Below are positions 17,541 to 25,113 of a DNA stretch of 35,661 nt, one piece after another (position 1 is the stretch's first letter; every line of letters starts with the position of its first letter). The notes beneath the pieces are model-generated. The model did not search any database. It saw only the letters and a list, made by a program, of their open reading frames with translations, and was not told the DNA's origin. This DNA comes from Pandoraea bronchicola (lineage in GTDB: Bacteria; Pseudomonadota; Gammaproteobacteria; Burkholderiales; Burkholderiaceae): positions 1-35,661 of the forward strand of contig NZ_CABPST010000022.1 in assembly GCF_902459805.1 (NCBI RefSeq). Reading direction: 5' to 3'. The translations under genes and the position numbers were made by a program.

Positions 17541-17576
17541 ACGCCCGTGGTACGAAAAAATCAGTCAGGTCAGGGT

Positions 17577-17610
17577 AGCCGGCGCATTATACGTGTCCTA
17601 GCTACCCATT
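17577..17610. repeat. third partial copy of the flanking repeat
   Basis: Directly after the IS right end, GCCGGCGCATT...GTCCTAGCTACCCAT resembles GCCGACGAATT...GTCTAGCTACCCAT at about 14055-14083. It includes 12 identical bases, CTAGCTACCCAT. The remainder of 17573-18029 holds no gene. Confidence 0.45.
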
Positions 17611-17719
17611 TTTTTACGAGCCAGCGTGATACGTGCTGAGTCTTGGTGAATCGCAAAATCCTTGTGTGGTGTGGGATTCTAGAAATTCTTGATTCGCTTT
17701 GCGACACGCTGAGACTGCG

Positions 17720-17746
17720 ATGCAACTTGCGGGTGGCAAGTTGCAT
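17720..17746. repeat. perfect inverted repeat at the right island boundary
   Basis: Two 11-bp arms, ATGCAACTTGC and GCAAGTTGCAT, are separated by GGGTG. The right arm overlaps the 15-bp sequence shared with the xthA start. It could be a recombinase-binding palindrome or the relic of two inverted copies of the xthA 5' end. Confidence 0.6.
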
Positions 17747-17881
17747 AGAAAATCGTGTTTATTTGTTTGGTGCGGATTGGGTGAGGGCATAGCTACCGAT
17801 GTCTCGCCTGGCAGGCGGATCGCTACGAAACACCATGCCCCGCATTGTAGGCGACTATCCCGCCGGCCGCGATTGTCCGAC
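17732..17881. repeat. right flanking direct repeat
   Basis: Diverged copy of 13996-14162 in the same orientation. It contains the first five xthA codons in reverse (17732-17746), ACGAAACACC, GCATTGTAGGCGACTATCC and CGCGATTGTCC. The end encodes GQSRPAG-stop, a relic of a second HTH gene like that at 14137. Together the two copies bracket about 3.7 kb. Confidence 0.7.
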
Positions 17882-18029
17882 CCATCGCTGTGTGACGGCT
17901 ACGAGACGAAGCCGGCATAAGTGTTGGGGGCGGCTGTTGAGGGAGTACCATCGGTGTAAGCGTTGTGGCTCAATAGACGGCTGTGCTTTTTTTGAGCATG
18001 CCGTGTCCTCGAAGATGTCGGAGGTGGCG

Positions 18030-18266
18030 ATGGAACGGACGATTGCATATCGTGGCTTCGAAATCTACGTAGAGCTGAAGTCGATCACACCGGATATGTT
18101 CGACGCATGGTTTCGTGTCGATGGCCCAATCAAGCCGGCAGGTGTCGTGGCGCTTGGTACGCCCATCAAGGTTCGCAATGGACCGTTTTCGCGTCGCTGG
18201 GCCTATCTGGTCGCGGAGATCGCCGGTCAGGCAGCGATCGATGTCATCCTCGGCGCCCCTGAATAG
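18030..18266 (+). CDS. small hypothetical protein
   Basis: The 78-residue cytoplasmic protein starts MERTIAYRGFEIYVELKSIT. It has an N-terminal beta-hairpin, a DMFDAWFRVDGPI strand and a C-terminal helix WAYLVAEIAGQAAIDVILGA. GGAGG lies 5 nt before the ATG; the open frame upstream to 17799 is non-coding repeat. I recognise no family, though the pattern resembles small proteins common in Burkholderiales. It lies just outside the repeat-bounded region and is convergent with the riboflavin synthase gene across a 282-bp gap in which I see nothing. Confidence 0.65.
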   Translation: MERTIAYRGFEIYVELKSITPDMFDAWFRVDGPIKPAGVVALGTPIKVRNGPFSRRWAYLVAEIAGQAAIDVILGAPE

Positions 18267-18548
18267 AATTGGCTGAGGCATGAGCAGGGCACGCTTCGAC
18301 ATGTGATGGCGGGCTTCCTGGCATGAAGTCCGCCTTGACGTCGCCGCAGTGCCTGCCACAGATTAGGTGAAACTCGGGCCGCCGTCAGATTTCGCCCCGG
18401 CTTGCGTTTGGCGACTCATCGATGGATCGACGGATCAGGACATTGCCGGGCGCGCCAGATGGTTTGTCATTCCCCGCGAGCCAGGCCGAGACACTCGCAA
18501 CCCTCGCTGGTGTCAAGTTACGTCAATGGCCCTTGATGGACGGCAGGC

Positions 18549-19286
18549 TCAGGCCTTGGCCGCCGGCTTGTCGTCTGCATTACCCGAGGGCAATTGCGGC
18601 ACGCCGACGAAGTCGTCCAGCGAAAGGCCCTTTTCCTTGAGCAGCGCTTCGAGCACCGGTTGCAGGCGGCCAAGACTTTCCTGGACCGCTTCACGTACCG
18701 TGTCGACCACTACCTGCGTGCTGCGCTCGATCTCGATATTCACGCGCGTGCCGGCGAGCTTGTCTTCGAAGGTCGTCATGCGGCGCGTCTCCGGAATCAG
18801 CCACACTTCGAACCAGCCTTCCTGCCGATTCACTTCCGAGACCGTCAGGCTCGCGCCATTGATCGCGATGTAACCCTTCGCAAAGACATACTTGCGAAAC
18901 GCTTCCGGAATAGCGATGCGCAACACGCGATTGGTGTCCGACGTGCGTACGCTGAGAATCTCCGTCGAGAAGTCGATATGGCCCGACAGCGGATGGCCGC
19001 CGATTTCGGCGCCATCCTTCGCAGCGCGCTCGACGTTGACCTGCGCGCCAACGCCGAAGCTGCCAAGCGTCGTGACGTTCAGACTTTGGAGGATGACGTC
19101 GAACGACGCGGCAGTGGGCGAGAGCAGTTGCGTGACCGTCAGGCACACGCCATCGACCGAGACGCTGGCCCCGAGGGTAAGGTCTTCGCAGAAGCCTTCG
19201 GGAAACGCCAGCTCGAGGGTGCGCATGCCGTCGCGATCTTCGATGGACGACAGCTTGGCCGTGCCTTGAACAATTCCGGTGAACAT
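18549..19286 (-). CDS. ribC: riboflavin synthase, alpha-type
   Basis: It dismutates two 6,7-dimethyl-8-ribityllumazine molecules to riboflavin. The 245 residues show the diagnostic start MFTGIVQGTAKL and two homologous lumazine-binding domains (about 1-97 and 98-200). The first has SVDGVCLTVT, and the second has GHPLSGHID and AINGASLTVSEV; both domains have the VNVE/VNIE ends. About 35 extra residues at the C-terminus are helical and charged, and longer than usual. It is a stand-alone gene, apart from the other rib genes, and no FMN riboswitch is seen upstream. Confidence 0.92.
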   Translation of the reverse strand: MFTGIVQGTAKLSSIEDRDGMRTLELAFPEGFCEDLTLGASVSVDGVCLTVTQLLSPTAASFDVILQSLNVTTLGSFGVGAQVNVERAAKDGAEIGGHPLSGHIDFSTEILSVRTSDTNRVLRIAIPEAFRKYVFAKGYIAINGASLTVSEVNRQEGWFEVWLIPETRRMTTFEDKLAGTRVNIEIERSTQVVVDTVREAVQESLGRLQPVLEALLKEKGLSLDDFVGVPQLPSGNADDKPAAKA

Positions 19287-19409
19287 CGTGGTGTCGGTAA
19301 CTAGAGTCGTGGGTTGCTATGCCGCAGTATTCTACTGCCTTGCGCGGGTATGCCGCTCGTCATGCGACGTGCTACGATGCCGCCTTTTCGTAGGATCGAC
19401 AGGATCGAT

Positions 19410-19664
19410 ATGGGTTTCGAAGGCTGCCTGCTGGCGGAGGACTTCTACTATTGGGCGGAGACGTCGCCCGCGCCGGACGGGCAGTTCCACGGCGTGGTGC
19501 ATTTTACCGGCTGGCGCGATGTGGATGACGTCATCGAAACGCTGGACCCGCCGCTTACCCATACCACGCCTGATGGCTACCGATGGGCAGGCGACGCGCT
19601 CGAAGCCGCTCACGCGCTGGCAAAGACGCTGGCCGCCGACGGCAGCCTTGGTATCGACCTCTGA
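19410..19664 (+). CDS. small hypothetical protein
   Basis: The 84-residue acidic protein starts MGFEGCLLAEDFYYWAETSP and contains repeated aromatic and acidic residues. AGGA lies 5 nt before this ATG, so I prefer it over the longer frame from 19314. No family was recognised. It lies divergent to riboflavin synthase and 72 bp before the next small gene, and may be co-transcribed with it. Confidence 0.6.
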   Translation: MGFEGCLLAEDFYYWAETSPAPDGQFHGVVHFTGWRDVDDVIETLDPPLTHTTPDGYRWAGDALEAAHALAKTLAADGSLGIDL

Positions 19665-19736
19665 TCCTCTGAACCCTTGATTTGATTCCGCCTGCCTGAC
19701 GCCTGGCGGGCGGGCAAGCCCACAACGGACAGCATC

Positions 19737-19967
19737 ATGACCCAGACAAAATTTGAAATTCAGAAGCGCAAGGGCCTGAAGATCGACGCCGGTGTGCGTC
19801 GCGGCCCGCAAGGTGGCAAGCAAGTCGGCGCGCAAGGCAAGCGCAATGCCGCCGGCAGCAAGTTGCTGGGTGCGCTGCTTGGTGTGCCGGCAGACGAGAC
19901 GCATGCTGCCGACACGGCCAGCGCAACGCCGAACGACACGAAAAAGCAGGGCGCCAGCCAGGACTGA
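19737..19967 (+). CDS. small basic hypothetical protein
   Basis: The 76-residue protein has a Lys/Arg/Gly-rich N-terminal half (KRKGLKIDAGVRRGPQGGKQ) and a low-complexity Ala/Thr/Asp tail. It is probably disordered, and binding to nucleic acid is conceivable. The binding site before the ATG is weak (GGACAG). Coding status is supported mainly by its position and the absence of competing frames. Confidence 0.5.
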   Translation: MTQTKFEIQKRKGLKIDAGVRRGPQGGKQVGAQGKRNAAGSKLLGALLGVPADETHAADTASATPNDTKKQGASQD

Positions 19968-20071
19968 GCGAACACCGGCGCGGCTGACGCCACGGCGCCC
20001 AGCCGCTTTGGCGTCGACCGGATTGACCGGATCGACGACAACCCGGCCGGACGGGCGGCGTGGCCCGCCAA

Positions 20072-21154
20072 TCAGGGCACGATCGCCAGGAATAGGAAGG
20101 TCGCGAACAGCACCAGGTGGACGGCCCCTTGCAGCACGGTCGTGCGTCCGGTGCCGAGCGTGATCACGCCGACGAGCAGCGTGACAGCGAGCAACACCAT
20201 TTCCTTCGGCGCCAGACCGAGTTCAATATGCTGGTCGAGTAACAACGAGACGGCCGCCACGGTCGGGATCGTCAGCCCGATACTCGCCAGCGCCGAGCCG
20301 AGTGCCAGATTCAGACTCGTCTGAAGTTTGTTCGCACGAGCGGCGCGCAGGGCCGCCAGACCCTCCGGCAACAACACCAGCGCTGCAATCACAATACCTA
20401 CGACCGCCTTCGGTGCGCCGGCTACCGCTACCGCATTTTCGACGGCGGGCGAGAGCTTTTTCGCGAGACCGACAACGGCCAGCAGCGCCACGACCAACAG
20501 CCCCAGACTCAGCATGGCCATGCCGCGCGATGGCGGCGGCACGTGGACTTCTTCACTCGGTGCTTTCGAGAGGAAGTAGTCACGATGGCTCACCGTCTGA
20601 ACGAACACGAACACCATGTACAGCACGAGCGAAATCATGCCTTCGAAGGCCAGTTGTGATGCCGTGAGCCCCGGGCCCAGGACCGAGCTGGTGTAGTTCG
20701 GCAGGACCAGCGTGAGCACCGACAGGGCGCACAGCACTGCGAGCGCGGCACTCGCGCCTTCGACGTGAAAGCCTTGCGTGTGGTGACGTACACCGCCGAA
20801 GAGCAGGCACAGACCCACGATCCCCGTCGATACGATCATGATGGCCGCGAACACGGTGTCTCGCGCCAATCCCGCTTTGTCGGGGCCGCCCGAGAGCATC
20901 ACCGAGACGATCAGCGCGACTTCGATGATGGTCACGGCCACCGCGAGCACAAGCGTGCCGAACGGCTCCCCCACTCTATGGGCGACGGTTTCGGCGTGAT
21001 GCACAGCGGAAAATACGGCGCCGGCCAGCGCGACGGCACATAACGCGAGCGCTGCGCCATAAGGCAGGAACCCGGCGACGCCGAGCGCAATGAGGGCCAC
21101 GATCGGCATGTACATGGTCCAGTCGACCCGCTTGGCGGTCTTTGAGGAGGACAT
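20072..21154 (-). CDS. chaA: ChaA-type calcium/sodium:proton antiporter
   Basis: The 360-residue inner-membrane protein of the CaCA superfamily has about eleven hydrophobic segments. The two acidic signature helices are visible: VAVTIIEVALIVSVML (about residues 71-86) and LVLLPEGLAALRAARANK (about 260-277), followed by ALGSALASIGLT. The family exports Na+/K+ or Ca2+ in exchange for protons at alkaline pH. The start has GGAG 8 nt upstream. It is monocistronic and divergent from the GntR gene. Confidence 0.9.
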   Translation of the reverse strand: MSSSKTAKRVDWTMYMPIVALIALGVAGFLPYGAALALCAVALAGAVFSAVHHAETVAHRVGEPFGTLVLAVAVTIIEVALIVSVMLSGGPDKAGLARDTVFAAIMIVSTGIVGLCLLFGGVRHHTQGFHVEGASAALAVLCALSVLTLVLPNYTSSVLGPGLTASQLAFEGMISLVLYMVFVFVQTVSHRDYFLSKAPSEEVHVPPPSRGMAMLSLGLLVVALLAVVGLAKKLSPAVENAVAVAGAPKAVVGIVIAALVLLPEGLAALRAARANKLQTSLNLALGSALASIGLTIPTVAAVSLLLDQHIELGLAPKEMVLLAVTLLVGVITLGTGRTTVLQGAVHLVLFATFLFLAIVP

Positions 21155-21445
21155 CGTCGGAGACTCCAGAATTCGGGGAACGGGTACGGCTTGAGGTACG
21201 GCAAATCAAGCAACGGCGGGAACATTGCCCCGGTGAGAACGTCGGGGCGGCGGCTCATGGTCGCAGAAAAGTGTCACACCGACAACAAGCGGGCGTTGCC
21301 TCGCACACCATGGGCCGCGTAACGAAAGACTGCCGAGAAGCGCATGAACAAACGATCTCGTGCAACTACGCTTTTGACTCCGAGCCGGATTTCATGGGGA
21401 AATTCCATCGGACGAATGCCGAATTCGGAAGTTGCAGCGCTGCCG

Positions 21446-21496
21446 TTGACATTCGACGGGCGGCAAGCGTAATGTTCGGTTCATTGGTCTTACCAC
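21446..21496 (+). promoter_or_regulatory. promoter with FadR-type operator before the GntR gene
   Basis: A -35 box TTGACA (21446-21451), 18-bp spacer and -10 box TAATGT (21470-21475) put the start near 21482. Immediately downstream, TTGGTCTTACCA (21484-21495) contains the palindrome TGGT-N3-ACCA, the core recognised by FadR-subfamily GntR proteins. Binding there would block the promoter, so self-repression is likely. I see nothing else in 21155-21445. Confidence 0.65.
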
Positions 21497-21541
21497 TGAA
21501 TGGTCGCATTTGCTGCGGCCGTCTGCCTCTGCTCCCACGCC

Positions 21542-22270
21542 ATGCCATTCGATCCCATCGTGCAGGTTTCCGTCGCCGAGCAAGTCGCACAGCGCCTGCT
21601 CACGATGATTCGTACCGGCCTGCTCAAGCCCGGTCAGCAGCTTCCGCCTGAACGCGATCTGGCGAGCATGCTGGGCGTCGGGCGCCCGGCCGTACGTGAG
21701 GCGATCCGGGGGCTGGCATTGCTGGGCCTGCTGCGCATCCGGCAAGGCGAGGGGACATTCGTCGGATCGCTTGAGATGCGGGAATTGCTCGAGCCGCTCG
21801 AGATGGTTATCGAGCTGAACGCCGGTACGCTCGAAGCACTCTTCGACGCCCGGCTGGTCATCGAGCCGGGGGTCGCGGCGCTTGCCGCCACGCATATCAG
21901 CGATGCGGATATCGCAACGCTGCACGGGCTCGTCGACGATGAACAAACGTTCCTTGATGATCCGGAGACGTTCTCTGCGGCGGATATGGCGTTTCACGAG
22001 ACGATCATCGATGCCTGCGAGAACCCGTTTCTGCAAAGCATCGCGAACAGCCTTTATCTGCTTGGCAAGAAGAGCCGCCGTGTGACGTCGCGTGTAGGGG
22101 GGGTACTGGAGCGCAGCCTTCAGGACCATCGCTGCATCCTCGACGCGCTTGAGTCTCGCAACCCCGAGCAGGCAGCGCACGCGATGCGCCGTCATCTTTG
22201 CCGTGTGCGCGACGCCTATGCGGCGTCGGCCAGCCCGGCCGAGGTCGTGCCGGGCACAAGTGACGTCTGA
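21542..22270 (+). CDS. FadR-subfamily GntR transcriptional regulator
   Basis: The 242-residue protein has an N-terminal winged HTH (residues about 12-72, with LPPERDLASMLGVGRPAVREAIRGLALLGLL and a GEGTFV wing). The C-terminal all-helical FCD ligand-binding domain shows metal-binding positions (D in FDARLVIEPG, H in AFHETIIDACEN, H in HRCILDAL and MRRHL). Such regulators usually sense organic acids. The ATG at 21542 is chosen because the HTH alignment starts close behind it; 21500 is possible. It is 78 bp upstream of the dehydrogenase/hydrolase genes, which it probably controls. Confidence 0.9.
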   Translation: MPFDPIVQVSVAEQVAQRLLTMIRTGLLKPGQQLPPERDLASMLGVGRPAVREAIRGLALLGLLRIRQGEGTFVGSLEMRELLEPLEMVIELNAGTLEALFDARLVIEPGVAALAATHISDADIATLHGLVDDEQTFLDDPETFSAADMAFHETIIDACENPFLQSIANSLYLLGKKSRRVTSRVGGVLERSLQDHRCILDALESRNPEQAAHAMRRHLCRVRDAYAASASPAEVVPGTSDV

Positions 22271-22348
22271 TTCGTCTGCCGCTATCAACGCACGCCGCAT
22301 CCATCCCGAACATATCCCACCGTTTCACGGGGCCACGAGGAGACACCC

Positions 22349-23104
22349 ATGACAGGCCGGCTGGCGGGCAAGACCGCCGTCATTACCGCCGCAGCGCAAG
22401 GCATCGGCCGCGCAAGCGTCGAAGCGTATTTGCGCGAAGGCGCCCGCGTGATCGCGACCGATCTGAACGCCGAGACGCTGGCGACGCTCGACGCTCACCC
22501 TCATTTACTGCGACGCCCGCTCGACGTTACCGATGGCGCAGCGGTCGCGGCGCTTGCCGATGAACTCGGCGCCGTCGACGTGCTGTTCAACTGCGCGGGG
22601 TTCGTGCATCACGGCTCGATTCTGGAGTGCGACGAAGCGGCGTGGGACTTCTCGTTCGATCTGAACGTCAAGAGCATGTACCGGACCACGCGCGCCTTTG
22701 TGCCGGCCATGCTGGCGGCAGGTGGCGGGGCGATCATCAACATGTCGTCGGCGGCGTCGAGCGTGAAGGGCGTGGCCAATCGCTGCGTCTACGGCGCGAG
22801 CAAGGCTGCCGTGATCGGGTTGACGAAGTCGATTGCCGCCGACTTCGTGGCGCGTGGCATTCGCTGCAATGCCATCTGTCCGGGCACGGTCGAATCGCCG
22901 TCGCTGCGCCAGCGTATCGCCACGCAAGCTGGCGCGACAGGCACGAGTCTGGCGACGGTGCGCGAGCAATTCGTGGCCCGTCAGCCGATGGGGCGGGTCG
23001 GCACGCCCGAAGAGATTGCGGCACTGGCCATCTACCTGGGCTCGGACGAATCCGCTTTCACCACCGGCGCCATCCATCTGATCGACGGCGGCTGGTCCAA
23101 CTGA
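22349..23104 (+). CDS. SDR-family dehydrogenase, sugar-acid type
   Basis: The 251-residue short-chain dehydrogenase has an NAD(P)-binding AAAQGIGRA near the N-terminus, an acidic strand-2 end ATDLN favouring NAD, the FNCAG motif and the catalytic Ser in NMSSAAS with YGASK. It ends IHLIDGGWSN. The overall pattern resembles 2-keto-3-deoxy-L-fuconate dehydrogenase and the BDH2-type group. AGGAG precedes the ATG. It is followed 19 bp later by an FAH-family hydrolase, the same pair that completes non-phosphorylating L-fucose breakdown in other bacteria. The early genes of that route are not in the window. Confidence 0.85.
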   Translation: MTGRLAGKTAVITAAAQGIGRASVEAYLREGARVIATDLNAETLATLDAHPHLLRRPLDVTDGAAVAALADELGAVDVLFNCAGFVHHGSILECDEAAWDFSFDLNVKSMYRTTRAFVPAMLAAGGGAIINMSSAASSVKGVANRCVYGASKAAVIGLTKSIAADFVARGIRCNAICPGTVESPSLRQRIATQAGATGTSLATVREQFVARQPMGRVGTPEEIAALAIYLGSDESAFTTGAIHLIDGGWSN

Positions 23105-23123
23105 TTTCGCTAGGAGAATTGCT

Positions 23124-23984
23124 TTGAAACTGCTGCGTTTCGGCCCGAAGGGCCAGGAAAGGCCGGGGTTGCTCGATGCCGACGGCCAAGTGCGTGACCT
23201 CTCCAATGTGCTCGCCGACATTACCCCGGAGACGCTGAGCCCGCAGGGGCTGGCAGCGTTGCGCGCGCTCGACGTGAAGTCGTTGCCGGTGGTGGCCGCA
23301 CCGGTGCGTCTGGGGGTGCCGTTCTCGGGGCTGGGTAAGTTCTTGGCCGTTGGCCTGAACTACAGCGATCACGCCGCCGAGTCGGGGCTGGCCGTGCCGT
23401 CCGAGCCGGTCCTCTTCACCAAGTGGGAGAACTGCCTGAACGGGCCGAACGATCCCGTGGTGCTGCCCAAAAACTCGGTCAAAGGCGACTGGGAGGTGGA
23501 ACTGGGTTTCGTCATCGGCACCACAGCACGCTATGTGCCGCTCGAACGGGCGCTCGATTATGTGGCGGGCTATTGCGTGGTCAACGACGTGTCCGAGCGC
23601 GAGTACCAGATCGAGCGGGGCGGCACGTGGGACAAGGGCAAGGGCTTCGATACGTTCGGGCCGGTTGGTCCGTGGCTCGTGACGACCGACGAGATCCGCG
23701 ATCCGCAACAGCTCGGACTCTGGCTCGATGTGAACGGCGTGCGCCGGCAGACGGGGAACACCTCGACGATGATCTTCAGCGTTGCGTATCTTGTGCACTA
23801 CCTGAGCCAGTTCACCACCCTGAAGCCGGGCGATCTGGTGACGACCGGCACGCCGCCGGGCGTAGGGCTGGGCCAGAAGCCGCCGGTGTTTCTCAGGCCG
23901 GGCGATGTCATGCGGCTGGGCATCGACGGTCTGGGTGAACAGACGCAGGAAGTCCACGCTTACGACACGCGCTGGCTCGACTGA
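23124..23984 (+). CDS. fumarylacetoacetate-hydrolase family enzyme
   Basis: The 286-residue protein is a C-C bond hydrolase of the FAH family. It has KFLAVGLNYSDHAAESG, KWENCLNGPNDPV and the metal-binding triad around WEVELGFVIG and VVNDVSERE, ending with GDLVTTGTPPGVGLGQKP. Given the neighbouring SDR, 2,4-diketo-3-deoxy-fuconate hydrolysis to pyruvate and lactate is a reasonable guess, but acylpyruvate hydrolysis is also possible. The start is a TTG with AGGAG 7 nt upstream; no ATG fits. Confidence 0.88.
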   Translation: MKLLRFGPKGQERPGLLDADGQVRDLSNVLADITPETLSPQGLAALRALDVKSLPVVAAPVRLGVPFSGLGKFLAVGLNYSDHAAESGLAVPSEPVLFTKWENCLNGPNDPVVLPKNSVKGDWEVELGFVIGTTARYVPLERALDYVAGYCVVNDVSEREYQIERGGTWDKGKGFDTFGPVGPWLVTTDEIRDPQQLGLWLDVNGVRRQTGNTSTMIFSVAYLVHYLSQFTTLKPGDLVTTGTPPGVGLGQKPPVFLRPGDVMRLGIDGLGEQTQEVHAYDTRWLD

Positions 23985-24087
23985 GCGCGTGCCAGATTCC
24001 CTTCATATCCATCCTGTAGGGTGACGAATGACCGGCGGCGCTGGCCGCCGCCGTATCCGTCAACGACAGTATCGGGAGCGATCCATT

Positions 24088-24849
24088 ATGCAAGACCTGA
24101 GAGGTAAATTCGTTCTGATTACCGGCGCGAGTACCGGCATCGGTGCGGCGGCGGCCAAGGCCTTCGCGGCGCAAGGGGCGAACGTGGCCGTGCACTACAA
24201 CCGCTCGGCAGACAAGGCCGAGGCCGTGGCCGAGGCGGTGCGGGCGTACGGCGTGAAAGCGATGACGGTGGCCGCCGATGTGGCGGATACGGGCGCTATC
24301 GACGCCGCTGTGGCGCATGTCCTCGATGGTTTCGGACGCATCGACGTACTCATCAATAACGCGGGCAGCCTTATCAAGCGCACGCCCTTCACCGAAGTCT
24401 CCGATGCCTATTTCGACGATGTGCTCAACATCAACGCGCGTTCGGTCGTGGCATTCTCGCGTGCTGTCGTGCCCGCGATGCGCAAGCAGGGAGGGGGGGC
24501 GATCGTCAACGTGACATCGATTGCCGCGCGTCACGGTGGCGGCCCGGGGGCGCTGATCTACGCGGCGGCCAAGGGATTCGTGAGCACGCTCACGCGCGGT
24601 ATGGCGAAGGAACTGATGCCGGACCGCATTCGCGTGAACGCGGTGTCGCCGGGCGTCATCATGACGCCGTTCCATGAGCAATTCAGCACGCAAGCGCAGA
24701 TCGAGGCCTTCCGTCAGAGTATTCCAATGGGGCGTCTCGGCGATCCGGACGAGTGCTCGGGCGCGTTTCTGTATCTCGCTTCGGAGACATTGGCCAGCTA
24801 CGTTACCGGACAGATCATCGAGGTCAATGGCGGCCAGTTGATGCTCTGA
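24088..24849 (+). CDS. SDR-family oxidoreductase
   Basis: The 253-residue short-chain dehydrogenase has TGASTGIGAA, a NRSADK segment after strand 2 that favours NADP, NNAG, an INARS helix and the catalytic NVTSIAARHGG with YAAAK. It ends VTGQIIEVNGGQLML. It is close to glucose/gluconate 5-dehydrogenase and FabG-like groups, so the substrate is uncertain; it may be the sugar dehydrogenase of the same pathway. The ATG at 24088 has GGAG 9 nt upstream; the frame open from 24028 crosses a GC-rich hairpin. It lies 103 bp after the hydrolase. Confidence 0.88.
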   Translation: MQDLRGKFVLITGASTGIGAAAAKAFAAQGANVAVHYNRSADKAEAVAEAVRAYGVKAMTVAADVADTGAIDAAVAHVLDGFGRIDVLINNAGSLIKRTPFTEVSDAYFDDVLNINARSVVAFSRAVVPAMRKQGGGAIVNVTSIAARHGGGPGALIYAAAKGFVSTLTRGMAKELMPDRIRVNAVSPGVIMTPFHEQFSTQAQIEAFRQSIPMGRLGDPDECSGAFLYLASETLASYVTGQIIEVNGGQLML

Positions 24850-25113
24850 CGACGTTCGGCGTGAGCCGTGAGGGCGGGGACGGGGGCGGTAGTCGCGCCA
24901 TCCGATCCCGGCGGGTAGCGCGTCCGAGCGCGGCCGTTCGGGGCGTATTCTGCATTTTCCCCGGAAATGTCTGCATCGGCATTGCCGTGGAACGCAAAGT
25001 CGCGCCTGGTGCGGGCTTGCCGTTTCGCTTCTCTGGCGATTACTGGCACACTTGCCCCATTCGTCTGCATAAGTCCGCAGTCCTGGCGCGCGGACGCAAC
25101 TATCGAGGGGCAA

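Larger units (their letters stand above)
16365..17572 (+). mobile_element. degenerate IS3-family insertion sequence
   Basis: The 1208-bp element has terminal inverted repeats that start TGACCTG on both ends and stay similar for about 45 bp; both contain TCTAGAGAT. It carries orfA and orfB of an IS3-type transposase, both broken. No target duplication is evident: TGTG precedes the left end and GGGT follows the right end. This suggests rearrangement after insertion. Confidence 0.85.

Noticed and set aside
16361-17576. Target-site duplication for the IS3-type element
   Set aside because: The flanking four bases differ (TGTG and GGGT); no 3- or 4-bp duplication fits.
18267-18548. Plus-strand open frames downstream of the small hypothetical gene
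   Set aside because: They run into the antisense of riboflavin synthase and show no start signal or conserved pattern.
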